NCBI RefSeq assembly: GCF_001677885.1
Contig: NZ_LOCQ01000062.1
Coordinates: 1 to 64,000, forward strand
Length of the DNA stretch: 64,000 bases
Direction of reading: 5' to 3'
From: Janthinobacterium psychrotolerans
GTDB taxonomy: Bacteria > Pseudomonadota > Gammaproteobacteria > Burkholderiales > Burkholderiaceae_D
Shown: in pieces, positions 17,717-26,518 of the stretch
How the letters are laid out: every line of letters starts with the position of its first letter
How positions within the stretch are numbered: position 1 is the first letter of the stretch
Notes under the pieces: generated by a model
What the model was told of the DNA's origin: nothing
Database searches by the model: none
Seen by the model: the letters and a program-made list of their open reading frames with translations, nothing else
Made by a program: the position numbers and the translations under genes

Positions 17717-19142
17717 CACCTTGTGCGTCGTGCTCGAGCACGAACAAGTCATTGCCCTGTCGCCGCTGGCGCGCGCGGCCGGCATCAAGCCAGGCATGCG
17801 CCGCGCCAGCGCCCTGATGCTGGCGCCGCAGGCGCGCGTGCATGAGCGCTCGCCTGAACTGGAAGCGCAGGCGCTGCAGGAGGTGGCGCTGGCGCTGCTG
17901 CAATATTCGCCGCAGGTGGCCAGCGCCGAAGAAGCCACCTTGCTGGTCGACGCGGGCGCCAGCCTGCGCCTGTTCGGCGGCGTGCGCGCGCTGTGCCGGC
18001 AAATCGAAGCGAGCTTGCACGCGCTCGGCTACACGGCCGTGCTGTCGTGTGCGCCGACGGCGCGCGGCGCCTGGCTGCTGGCGCAAGGGCGGGCCAAGGC
18101 GGGCGCCGGATCGGGGCGCGCTCTGGGCATGGCCAGCCTGGTGCGCCAGCTCGACCGCTTGCCCTGCGCCTTGCTGCCGCCGGCGCGCGCGTATCTCGAC
18201 TGGTTCGAGGGCATAGGCTGCATGAGCCTGGGGCAAATGCGCCGCCTGCCTCGGCCCGGCCTGCAGCGCCGCTGCGGGCGTCCTTTGCTCGACATGCTCG
18301 ACGACGCGCACGGCCACAGCACGGAGCTGTTTATCTGGATCGAGGCGCCAGCGAGCTTTTGCGCCTCGCTGGAACTGTTCGACCGCGTCGAGCACGCCGA
18401 CGCGCTGCTGTTTGGCGCGCGCCGCCTGCTGCAGCAAATGACGGGCTGGCTGTGCGCGCATCAACTGGCCGTCGCCCGCATTCAATTGCTGCTGCTCCAT
18501 GAACGGGGCAGGGTGGCGAAACCGCCGACCGTGCTGGCGCTGGCGCTGGGCGAAGCCGTCTGGCGCGATGAGCACCTGGTGCGCTTGCTGCGCGAGCGGC
18601 TGGCGCAAGTGACGCTCGATGCGCCTGTGATCGGCTTGACCTTGTCCGCACCGCAGGTGCAGCCGATGGCGCCGCCCAGCGACAGCCTGTTTCCCGAACC
18701 GGGCGGCACGCCGCAGGAACGCCAGCGCCTGATGGAATTGCTGGTGGCGCGCCTGGGCGTGGAGAATGTATTGCAGGCCATGCCGCAAGCCGACTACCGG
18801 CCCGAAGCGGCCAATCGCTGGCTGCCGCTGCCGGCCAGAGTCCCCGCCAAAAGCGCCGTGCCCGACTTGCCGCCCGGCCTGCCCGGCATGCCCCGGCCCG
18901 GCTGGCTGCTGGCCCAGCCGATCGCCCTGTTGATGCGCGAACACCGGCCGTTCTATGGTTCGCCGTTAAGAATGGTGTCGGTGGCCGAACGCATCGAGGC
19001 CGGCTGGTGGGGCCAGTCGCAGGCGCGCGATTATTTCATAGCCGAGGGAAGCGACCATGCCCACTACTGGGTTTATCGTGAACGCATTGCCGGCAGCGCG
19101 GACGAGGCGCCGCGCTGGTATTTGCATGGGCTGTTCAGTTGA
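17646..19142 (+). CDS. imuB: Y-family polymerase-like protein ImuB
   Basis: 498 aa. ImuB is a catalytically inactive Y-family polymerase relative that tethers ImuA and DnaE2. The N-terminus reads RLWIGLCLPRLPLDVF, lacking the acidic metal ligands of active DinB/UmuC proteins, as expected. The SCAPTARGAWLLA, FEGIGCMSLGQMRRLPRPGL and C-terminal GWWGQSQARDYFIAEG / YWVYRER segments are typical. The frame extends upstream over imuA, but the ATG at 17646 begins the conserved region. Its usual partner dnaE2 is not adjacent; it lies at 49164 under a second LexA box. Confidence 0.92.
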   Translation: MRLWIGLCLPRLPLDVFLPNWSADTLCVVLEHEQVIALSPLARAAGIKPGMRRASALMLAPQARVHERSPELEAQALQEVALALLQYSPQVASAEEATLLVDAGASLRLFGGVRALCRQIEASLHALGYTAVLSCAPTARGAWLLAQGRAKAGAGSGRALGMASLVRQLDRLPCALLPPARAYLDWFEGIGCMSLGQMRRLPRPGLQRRCGRPLLDMLDDAHGHSTELFIWIEAPASFCASLELFDRVEHADALLFGARRLLQQMTGWLCAHQLAVARIQLLLLHERGRVAKPPTVLALALGEAVWRDEHLVRLLRERLAQVTLDAPVIGLTLSAPQVQPMAPPSDSLFPEPGGTPQERQRLMELLVARLGVENVLQAMPQADYRPEAANRWLPLPARVPAKSAVPDLPPGLPGMPRPGWLLAQPIALLMREHRPFYGSPLRMVSVAERIEAGWWGQSQARDYFIAEGSDHAHYWVYRERIAGSADEAPRWYLHGLFS

Positions 19143-19338
19143 ATTGCCTATCACTAAGGGCAAGGTGTAGTAAAAGCTTGAAAACGGCGCGCTTGGACCG
19201 GGAAGCCTGTGCGGACGACTGGGTTTTAATCCATTTTGCTGGCATGCATGTGGTTAAAAACATGCTTGCTCCAGTAGCGCTACAATGTTCCATCTTTTGG
19301 CATATGCGGTATATGCGGCAGCTTTTGATCAACACTTT

Positions 19339-20112
19339 ATGAAATCCACCCGGCAAGACTTCCCCGGCGCGCATGGCCATCTCTTGGCGGCGCGGCTCGA
19401 TGCGCCCGATGGCGCCATTCGCGCGTATGCGCTGTTTGCCCACTGTTTTACCTGCGGCAAGGATGTGCTGGCCGCGCGGCGCATCGCGCAAGGCCTGACC
19501 GAACACGGCATCGCCGTGCTGCGCTTTGATTTTACGGGCCTGGGCGCCAGCGAAGGCGAATTTGCCGCCACCAATTTTTCGTCGAACGTCGATGACCTGG
19601 TCGCCGCTGCGGACTTCTTGCGGGCCAACCATGCGCCGCCGCAGTTGCTGATCGGCCATAGCCTCGGTGGCGCGGCCGTGCTGGCGGCCGCAGCGCAGGT
19701 GCCGGAAGCGACTGCCGTGGTAACCCTGGCCGCGCCCAGCACGCCCGCGTATGTCACGCGCATGTTCAGCGCGCACCTGGACCGGATCGCCGCCGATGGC
19801 GAGGCGCTGGTGCAGCTGGAAGGGCGGCCGTTTCGCATCCGCCAGCAATTCGTCGACGATGCGGGCAGCCACAGCCTGAAGGAATGCATCGCCGGCCTGC
19901 GCCGCGCCTTGCTCGTCATGCATGCGCCCAACGACACCACCGTCAGCCTGTCGAACGCGATGGAGATCTTCACGGCCGCGAAACACCCGAAAAGCTTTGT
20001 CTCGCTCGACGACGCCGACCATTTGCTGACCGGGCGCGACGATGCTGCGTATGTTGCCAACGTAATCGCGGCCTGGAGCGCGCGTTACCTGGCGCAGCCT
20101 GACGCACCATGA
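19339..20112 (+). CDS. Alpha/beta hydrolase
   Basis: 257 aa with a GHSLGG nucleophile elbow, [11 protein letters not shown] as the oxyanion segment, [13 protein letters not shown], and a C-terminal DDADHLL catalytic His. The whole resembles the hydrolase half of the bifunctional alpha/beta-hydrolase/OsmC proteins, but the OsmC half is absent and no gene for it follows. Substrate unknown. The start at 19339 begins the conserved part. Followed by a hairpin terminator shared with the convergent gene. Confidence 0.86.
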   Translation: MKSTRQDFPGAHGHLLAARLDAPDGAIRAYALFAHCFTCGKDVLAARRIAQGLTEHGIAVLRFDFTGLGASEGEFAATNFSSNVDDLVAAADFLRANHAPPQLLIGHSLGGAAVLAAAAQVPEATAVVTLAAPSTPAYVTRMFSAHLDRIAADGEALVQLEGRPFRIRQQFVDDAGSHSLKECIAGLRRALLVMHAPNDTTVSLSNAMEIFTAAKHPKSFVSLDDADHLLTGRDDAAYVANVIAAWSARYLAQPDAP

Positions 20113-20144
20113 AAAACGCCGCACCGGCAAAAGCGGGTGCGGCG
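20113..20144 (-). terminator. GC-rich terminator after the hydrolase
   Basis: CGCCGCACC (20117-20125) pairs with GGTGCGGCG (20136-20144); the minus strand then runs into TTTTT. It best serves minus-strand transcription, with weaker T content (ATTGGAATGTTTT) on the plus side. Confidence 0.65.
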
Positions 20145-20161
20145 CATTGGAATGTTTTATC

Positions 20162-20288
20162 TTAAACATCTGATAAAACCGTAGCGAGCGGCAGTGATTT
20201 GTGGTCGAGAAGCGCAACCGTGCTTGAGCACGGTGAGCATCGCAGGCCGCAAAGCGCGACGCGCAGTAGGTTTGATCAGGTGTTTATT
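20162..20288. repeat. Small element with ~19-bp terminal inverted repeats
   Basis: The ends 20162-20180 and 20270-20288 are inverted repeats matching at about 16 of 19 positions. In the middle is a perfect palindrome ACCGTGCTTGAGCACGGT (20217-20234). The 127-bp unit has the look of a MITE or a REP-type composite, and could also fold as an RNA. The stop codon of the next minus-strand gene lies in its right end. No transposase is near. Confidence 0.5.
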
Positions 20289-20637
20289 ATTCGTCGTCGA
20301 ATTCGGCCGATAAATCTTTCCAGCCCTTGCTGGCGGCAAAGGCGGAAAACTCTTCCGGTGCTTCGAGCACGATCAGTTTCTTGTCTTGCAGGCCCAGGTC
20401 GCCATGGCCGAAGTCGGGGCCGACGTAGCCGAGGCTGCGCAGGCGCGCCAGGATATGGCCGACCAGGGTCTTGTCTTTATACGCGCCCGCTTCGAGCGGG
20501 GCGGAAAAATCGACATACACGTCGATGATGCCGTAGCCTTCGTCGAAGATGCGGATGGCCTTGATGTCGTGGGCACGGCCGGAGCCGTCGGTGGCCTTGA
20601 AAGGGCCGCTGAGCTGGATGTCGGTGTCATTGTTCAT
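20287..20637 (-). CDS. Hypothetical protein
   Basis: 116-aa acidic soluble protein, not recognised. It contains a repeated-strand pattern (AIRIFDEGYGIIDVYVDFSAPL) and a GYVGPDFGHGDLGLQDKKL segment suggesting a compact alpha/beta fold. Start at 20637 is by position only; an in-frame ATG at 20655 is possible. It is 23 nt downstream of the GST start region on the same side of the map but divergently spaced enough to have its own promoter. The stop sits inside an inverted-repeat element. Confidence 0.65.
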   Translation of the reverse strand: MNNDTDIQLSGPFKATDGSGRAHDIKAIRIFDEGYGIIDVYVDFSAPLEAGAYKDKTLVGHILARLRSLGYVGPDFGHGDLGLQDKKLIVLEAPEEFSAFAASKGWKDLSAEFDDE

Positions 20638-20659
20638 GGTGTCAGCATACACCAATCGA

Positions 20660-21292
20660 TCAGACTTTGGGCAGCGCCATGCCGCGCTGTACGGCCGGGC
20701 GCTCGCCCACCAGGGTCAGCCAGCGCTGCAGCGCCGGACTCGTTTCGATTTGCGTGCCCAGCGCACCCTTGAGGCGTTCCTCGGCGGCGCGCACCCAGGG
20801 ATAGGCGGCGATATCGGCAATCGTGTACTCGCCGCCGGCCAGGTAAGGTAGGGTGGACAACTGCTTTTCCATCACATTGAGCAATCTTTCAGCTTCTTCG
20901 CGGAAACGTTTAAGCGCCTGTTCCGATTTTTCCTCGGCGCGCTCGAAGTAGCCGAGCTGGCCCAGCATGGGACCGAGGCCGCCGATTTGCCAGCTCAGCC
21001 ATTCCAGCGCCTTGTAGCGGGCGGGCCCTGACGGCGCCAGGAAGCGCTGGTGTTTTTCCGCCAGGTAAATCAGGATGGCGGCGCTTTCGAACAGCGGCAG
21101 CGCGCCGCCCTCGGCGTCTTCATCGACAATGGCGGGGATCTTGTTGTTGGGCGAGATGGCCAGGAACTCGGGCGTGAATTGCTGGCCTTCGCCGATATTG
21201 ACCGCCTCGATGCGGTAGGGAATGCTCAGTTCCTCGAGCAGGATGGTGGGCTTGCGGCCGTTGGGCGTGGTCCAGGTGTAGAGCGTGATCAT
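20660..21292 (-). CDS. Nu-class glutathione S-transferase (YfcG/YghU type)
   Basis: 210 aa. The thioredoxin-like N-terminal domain has TTPNGRKPTILLEE (T8-T9-P10-N11) and ISPNNKIPAIVD, as in the YfcG/YghU disulfide-reductase GSTs, which use Thr/Asn rather than Tyr or Ser to hold glutathione. The all-helical C-terminal domain follows, with WLSWQIGGLGPMLGQLGYF. Likely a cytoplasmic glutathione-dependent disulfide-bond oxidoreductase. It follows the M61 gene on the same strand across a 120-bp gap containing a REP variant, so it probably has separate transcription. Confidence 0.9.
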   Translation of the reverse strand: MITLYTWTTPNGRKPTILLEELSIPYRIEAVNIGEGQQFTPEFLAISPNNKIPAIVDEDAEGGALPLFESAAILIYLAEKHQRFLAPSGPARYKALEWLSWQIGGLGPMLGQLGYFERAEEKSEQALKRFREEAERLLNVMEKQLSTLPYLAGGEYTIADIAAYPWVRAAEERLKGALGTQIETSPALQRWLTLVGERPAVQRGMALPKV

Positions 21293-21325
21293 TGTGCCTC
21301 CTTGGTGACATTATTGGCTGTGCTT

Positions 21326-21359
21326 GTCGGCTTACGCCCTGCGGGCTAAGCCGACCTAC
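21326..21359. repeat. REP-like palindrome, compensated variant
   Basis: Same layout as the copies at 7384 and 12873 but with GTCGGCTTA / TAAGCCGAC arms: both arms changed together, keeping the stem. The GTAG tag is on the minus strand. Lies between the M61 and GST genes. Confidence 0.82.
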
Positions 21360-21412
21360 GTTATTCTCACGCCATATTAAAACGGCAGCGCGCGCACCAG
21401 CGCGCGATAGCC

Positions 21413-23284
21413 TTATTTCAATGCTTGCAGGATGGTGCCCAGGCGATCCTTCGTGCCGGGGATGCGTTCGAGTTGCGGATATTTCAGGCCGCCGTGATAG
21501 TCGAGCGCCACGGTGCGGAATTGCTGGCCCTTTTTCAGCAGCAGCTTGATCGGCTCCCTGCTGCCTTTGGCGGCCGTGATGGCCGCTTTCAGCAGCTTGG
21601 GCGTATAGGCCGTGCCATTGACGGCCAGCAAGGTCGTGTTGCCCGACAGCCCGGCCCTGAAGGCGGGGCCGTCCCATAGCAGCCGGCCCAGCTTGCCGTC
21701 CTTGTCGATCACCATGCCCAGCGAATAGGTCAGGTCGGTGCTTTTGGCGCGTTCCTCGTCGGCCTTCAGAAAGGCGGTGGGCGTGTCGCGGTAGACCAGT
21801 TTCCAGCCGGCGCGCGCCAGGCCGTCGAGCGGCGCGCCGGGGCCGTGGCCGTCGACGCGGCTGCGCAAGAAGGTGGCCCAGTCGTAAGGCTGCACTTTGT
21901 TGAGTGCCGCCACCACATCGTCGAAAGTGTAGGGCAGCGGCGTGGTGCCGCCGTCGTTGACGCCAAAAAAGGCGCGTGCAAAGTCGTCGAGCGAACGGCG
22001 CTCGCGCGACAATTCGCGGATCAGGGTGTCGACGTCGAGCCAGACCAGCGCGCCCTCGATGTAGTAATCCTCGTCGCGCTGCCAGCTGCTCCAGCCCTGC
22101 GGGCGGCGGGCGTTGATGATGGGGTCATTGGTGGTGTCGCCCATGCTGCGCCAGCTGCGCCCCGGCTCCACGTCGTAGCGCGCGGCGGCGGCGGCGAACA
22201 GGTCGCGCATGTGGACCGGGTCGACCAGGCCGGAGCGCGCCGCCAGCACATTGCCCCAGTATTGCGTCTGGCCTTCGTAGACCCACAGCAGGCTGTTTTG
22301 CAGTGGCGTGTTGAAGTCCGGCGTGTCCTGGCCGGCGGGGCGGCGGAACTTGCCGTTCCACGAATGCGTCAGTTCATGCGGCAGCAGCACGCGCACCGGC
22401 GCCGTCTTGTCCCAGTCGCTGAAGTAGCCGGGCTTGACGCCGTTCTCGCTCGACTGCTGGTGCTCGCGGCCGATGCCGCCGAATTCATCGCTTTGCGCGA
22501 GCAAAAAATCGTAATGCCGGTAGTGGCGCGAAGCGAACAGTTTATAGGCCTGCTGCATCAGCGCGCGGTGTGGCGCGATCTGTTCCGGCGTCGCTTCCAG
22601 GCTGTCGGCGCTGTCGGCCACCAGGTTCAGGTGCACGGGAAAGCTGGCGCCCGGATCGAGGTCGATGCGCTTGAAATGGCGCCCGGCGAACAGGGGCGAG
22701 TCGACCAGGGTTTCCAGGTCCAGCGGCTTGAAGGCCACCTGCTGGCCGGCCGGCGTGGCCGCCTCGCTTTGCACTTCGAGGGCGCTGCCGAACTGCCAGC
22801 CGGCCGGCAAGGTCAGGTTGGGCTGCACGGCGATCTCGCGCGTGGGACGCCCGGCCGGATACAGGGTCATGGCCTGCCACTGCACGCCCAGCATCTCGCG
22901 CGTCATGGTGATGCGGCCCTGGTTCGCTTCGACCGGCGAGAGGAACTGGTAGCGCGCTTCGAGCGTCGTGGCGCCGGCCGGCACGGTGACATGGAAGGCG
23001 AACATATTGACCGGATCGCGCCGCCATTCCAGGTTCTGGCCGTTGGCGCTCAAGCGCAGGCCGGCCAATTGGTTCAGCGGGCCGCTGGGCCCGTGATTGC
23101 CCGGTATCCATTGCGGATACAGCAGGGTCATCTCGCCGGGCGTGGCGGGAATCGCGGCGTGGATCGTGAAAATCTGCTGAGCCACATTGCTGGCGTCCAC
23201 GTTCAGGACGATGGGTGCGGCGGCTTGCGCATGGCAGGCAACGGCGAACAGCAGGGCAAGCAAGGGGCGCGGAAAGAGGGTCAT
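21413..23284 (-). CDS. M61 family glycyl aminopeptidase, exported
   Basis: 623 aa. A signal peptide (about residues 1-22, ending HAQAAA) sends it to the periplasm. The zinc site HELTH is at 303-307, followed by the conserved SWNGKFRRP and a downstream Glu in LLWVYEGQTQYWG. The C-terminal ~110 residues form a PDZ domain, as in other M61 members. These enzymes remove N-terminal Gly or Ala. It starts 18 nt after the CHAT gene stop on the same strand, so it may be the fifth gene of the sigma/caspase/CHAT operon. No ribosome-binding site is evident. Confidence 0.93.
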   Translation of the reverse strand: MTLFPRPLLALLFAVACHAQAAAPIVLNVDASNVAQQIFTIHAAIPATPGEMTLLYPQWIPGNHGPSGPLNQLAGLRLSANGQNLEWRRDPVNMFAFHVTVPAGATTLEARYQFLSPVEANQGRITMTREMLGVQWQAMTLYPAGRPTREIAVQPNLTLPAGWQFGSALEVQSEAATPAGQQVAFKPLDLETLVDSPLFAGRHFKRIDLDPGASFPVHLNLVADSADSLEATPEQIAPHRALMQQAYKLFASRHYRHYDFLLAQSDEFGGIGREHQQSSENGVKPGYFSDWDKTAPVRVLLPHELTHSWNGKFRRPAGQDTPDFNTPLQNSLLWVYEGQTQYWGNVLAARSGLVDPVHMRDLFAAAAARYDVEPGRSWRSMGDTTNDPIINARRPQGWSSWQRDEDYYIEGALVWLDVDTLIRELSRERRSLDDFARAFFGVNDGGTTPLPYTFDDVVAALNKVQPYDWATFLRSRVDGHGPGAPLDGLARAGWKLVYRDTPTAFLKADEERAKSTDLTYSLGMVIDKDGKLGRLLWDGPAFRAGLSGNTTLLAVNGTAYTPKLLKAAITAAKGSREPIKLLLKKGQQFRTVALDYHGGLKYPQLERIPGTKDRLGTILQALK

Positions 23285-23302
23285 GGATGGCGGTAAAAAG
23301 TG

Positions 23303-26300
23303 TCAGGAGCCGAGCAGGATAAAACCGGCCCAGTAGTAAGGGTGGTCGCGCGACTCGCCCGTGGCAGCCGGAGATGCCGCGTCGAGTGGCGTGAGACCGC
23401 GCCCGGCCCGGTTTGCGCCATCTTGCCGGCCGGCCCGCAACTGGCGCAGCTGCGCCTGGCGCAAGGCTTGCGGCTTGCTTTTGCCTTGTGCCAGGGCGGC
23501 GTAAAAATCGCGCATCAGGGTGGCGGTCGACTGGTCCGGCACGCGCCACAGGCTGGCCAGCACATTGTGCGCGCCGCGCTGGCGCGCCAGCCAGGCCAGG
23601 CCTTCCAGTTCGCGGCCCGTGTCGTCGGTGCCGGCCGGCACGGCCGTCTCGCAGGCCGACAGGGTCAGCAGGTCCAGGCCGTCGAAGCGGTAGCCGCTGC
23701 CAGCCAGTTCGGCCAGGCTCAGTTTCTGGCCATCGCCGAGCAGCAGATAGGAATCCTGGCCGGCGCCCGAGCGCAGCACGAAGTGGCTGGCGACATGCAC
23801 GACGCTGTTGGCCGGCAGCGCCTGGCGCAGCGCGTCGGCGGTAAATTCGCCATCGAGATACACGCGGCTGGGGATGCGCGCCGCGCGTTCGATCGCGTCG
23901 ACGGCCTGCAGTTCGCGCCGCACGAAGGGTAGCGCCGGCAGCTCGCCGCTGGCGCCGGTCTGGCCGAACAGCGCCATCGACGGCGCGCGCGCCGGCGCCG
24001 GTGCCGGTTCCACGGTGCCGGTGCCGGCCTGCAGCGACACGGCCAGCCGTTCGACCAGCCAGCGGCGACCGTCATGCAGCATGGCGAACGGCAGGTAGCG
24101 CAGCACGCCGTCGAGCGACAGCGACAGTGAGGTGGCGCCCGCCAGTTCCGCGTGCGCCGGCGCGATCAGCAGCGCATACAGCGCTTGCGCCTCCGCTTTG
24201 GCATCCACGCCCGGGTCCTGCGCGCTGCGGCGCAGGCGGGCGATCCGCTGGGCCAGCGCGCGCTCGTCGATGGCCACGTTATAGACATGGGTGGCGGCGC
24301 GGCCGGCACGCCGGGCGACGATGCGAAGTCGCTGGCCCGTTACCAGGTAGCTCAGGTGCAGGGCGCCGCGTTTTAACGGCGTTGCCTGCACGCTGGCCGA
24401 GGGCGATTCGCGCACGGTGGTGGCCGCTGGCGCGGACGGCAGCGCCAGCAGCGCCCTGGCGGCATCGTCGACCAGGCCGGCCATCGACGCTTGCGCCGCC
24501 GCCAGGCCGGCATCGGCCTGTGGCGCGTTTTGCGCCTGCTGTTCGCGCGCCGTGGCCAATGCCTGGCTGCCCGCGCGCAGGGCGGCGCCGCTGGCGGCGA
24601 ACTGGCGCTGCCAGGCCGCTTCCACGCCGGTGTAAGCGAGGCGGGTGGTGCGTGGATCCGGGCCGCTCCTCACCAGGCTGTGAAACGCGTCTTCGCGCAC
24701 CATGGCCAGCACGGTTTCGGCCTCGAGCAGGCGGCGCTGGTCAAGCAGGCGGTCGGCCAGCTGGCCATAGGCGGCGCGCTTTTGCCGCACAAAACCCAGG
24801 CGCAGCGCCACTGGCAGCCCGCTGGTGGCCACGCGCGCCGTCTGCAGCGCATTGACCGCCTGCTTGCCGAGGAAAATCGCGGCGCCATCCGTTTCCAGCG
24901 CCGCCAGCTGCAACGCTGCGCGCGCCTCAGACAGGGTGTTGTCATTGGCCACGGCGATGGCCAGCGCACGCGCCGCCTGCTCGCGTGCCGTGCCCAGGTC
25001 GCCCGCGCGCGCCTGCAGGCTTGCCGCGTCGAGCAGCGCCTGCGCGTAAGCGGGGTGCGACAGGCCGCGCGTGTCGGCCAGGTGCCGCGCCATCGCCGAC
25101 GCATCGTGTGCCAGCGCCTGCAGGGCGGCGGCATCAAGGATTTCCGCGCGCGCCAGCAGATGCGCCTGGCGCACCGTGTCCTGCAGCTCTTTTGACGCGG
25201 GCGGCGTTTGCGCCAGGCGCGCTTCGAGCGCGTCCAGGGTTGCCACCGCTTCCGCTGGCCGGCTCAGCGCGATCTGCGCTTGCGCGCCCAGCAGCAGCGC
25301 CTCGGCTTCGTCGCCGGGCAGCGCCTGGGCACCCGACATGGCCAGGCTGGCTGCCGCCTGGGCCGCATCGAGCGCAGCTTCATACTGGCCCAGCGCCAGC
25401 AGCGCGCCGCCTTGCGTGAGCTGGTGCAAGGCGCAAGCGGGGGCCGTGTCGCCTTGCACGCTGCGGCAGTGGCGCAGCGCTTCGCCAGCGGCCACCTCGG
25501 CGCGTCCCAGCTGGTTGTCGGCCAGCGCCGCTTGCGCCACATCCTGCCAGGCGTTGACGGTATGGGCGTGGCGGTCGCCGTACAGGGCGCGGCGGATGCG
25601 CAGGGCGTCTTCGGCTTCCTGCAGCGCCTTGCCGCTTTCGCCCAGGCGCAAATGGATGGCGGCCAGGCGGCCCAGCGCCACGCTGGCCTGCATGGAATCA
25701 GAACCGGTTCTGCGCACGGCGCTGGCCAGCGCGCGCTGGGCGAACGACAGCGCCTGGCGGTCGTTGCCGGCCAGGGTGTGCCAGTTGGCCAGATCGTTGA
25801 CGCTGGTTTGTATTTCGGTACTGTCTTCGCCGAACGCGCCCAGGCGGATGCGGTAGGCCTGCTCCAGGTAGCCGTACGCTTCCTGCATGCGCTCCATGCG
25901 CAGCAGCAGTACGCCGACGTCGCGCATGCCCCACGCATGGTCGGTGCTGTTCTTGCCCGAGGTGCGCTCCCAGGTGTCCATCGCCTGCCGCGCGTATGGC
26001 AGGCCGCGCGCGTATTCCCTGGTCTGCAGCGCCACGCCGGACAGGTTCGACAGGCTGGTGCCATACGATACCGTGTCCTTGCCGATCAAGCGCGCCTTGG
26101 CGGCCAGCGCGATATCGCCCCATTGCCAGGCCAGCTCGAACCGGCTCCACTGGCGATACAGGTACATCAGCTCGCTCGGGTAGTACATGTTTTCGCGGCC
26201 CGGATCAGCGTCGCCATCACCAAGCTTCTGGCGGATGGCCCAGCCTTCGAGCAGCGCCTGTTCGCTGTCGGCGTAGCGGTGCAGCATCTGCAGGCTCTGG

Positions 26301-26518
26301 CCCAGGCCCAGCAGGCTGCTGGCCATGCCGGCCTGGTCGCCCGCCTGCCGGCACGCCGCCAGCGCCTGCCGGAACAGCGGCAGCGCGACGGCCGGCTGCT
26401 CGGCCGCGCTGGCGTCATTGCCCTTGTCCAGCCACGGCGCGATGGTGGCCCGGCAGCTGCCTGCCGCCATGGCGGTGACGGGGCCGGCCAGCAGCAGCGC
26501 GAGCAGCAAGCGCTTCAT
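23303..26518 (-). CDS. Exported TPR-CHAT peptidase
   Basis: 1071 aa. A signal peptide (MKRLLLALLLAGPVTAMAAG) is followed by many TPR-like helical repeats (about residues 30-650) and a C-terminal CHAT domain (about 800-1070). The clan CD dyad is present: H912 in VVHVASHF and C956 in LTLSACETA. CHAT proteins are caspase relatives and some are proteases activated through their TPR region. The start overlaps the caspase-gene stop as ATGA, which fixes it despite an open frame upstream. An exported location is unusual compared with the cytoplasmic CHAT proteases of defence systems. Confidence 0.92.
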   Translation of the reverse strand: MKRLLLALLLAGPVTAMAAGSCRATIAPWLDKGNDASAAEQPAVALPLFRQALAACRQAGDQAGMASSLLGLGQSLQMLHRYADSEQALLEGWAIRQKLGDGDADPGRENMYYPSELMYLYRQWSRFELAWQWGDIALAAKARLIGKDTVSYGTSLSNLSGVALQTREYARGLPYARQAMDTWERTSGKNSTDHAWGMRDVGVLLLRMERMQEAYGYLEQAYRIRLGAFGEDSTEIQTSVNDLANWHTLAGNDRQALSFAQRALASAVRRTGSDSMQASVALGRLAAIHLRLGESGKALQEAEDALRIRRALYGDRHAHTVNAWQDVAQAALADNQLGRAEVAAGEALRHCRSVQGDTAPACALHQLTQGGALLALGQYEAALDAAQAAASLAMSGAQALPGDEAEALLLGAQAQIALSRPAEAVATLDALEARLAQTPPASKELQDTVRQAHLLARAEILDAAALQALAHDASAMARHLADTRGLSHPAYAQALLDAASLQARAGDLGTAREQAARALAIAVANDNTLSEARAALQLAALETDGAAIFLGKQAVNALQTARVATSGLPVALRLGFVRQKRAAYGQLADRLLDQRRLLEAETVLAMVREDAFHSLVRSGPDPRTTRLAYTGVEAAWQRQFAASGAALRAGSQALATAREQQAQNAPQADAGLAAAQASMAGLVDDAARALLALPSAPAATTVRESPSASVQATPLKRGALHLSYLVTGQRLRIVARRAGRAATHVYNVAIDERALAQRIARLRRSAQDPGVDAKAEAQALYALLIAPAHAELAGATSLSLSLDGVLRYLPFAMLHDGRRWLVERLAVSLQAGTGTVEPAPAPARAPSMALFGQTGASGELPALPFVRRELQAVDAIERAARIPSRVYLDGEFTADALRQALPANSVVHVASHFVLRSGAGQDSYLLLGDGQKLSLAELAGSGYRFDGLDLLTLSACETAVPAGTDDTGRELEGLAWLARQRGAHNVLASLWRVPDQSTATLMRDFYAALAQGKSKPQALRQAQLRQLRAGRQDGANRAGRGLTPLDAASPAATGESRDHPYYWAGFILLGS

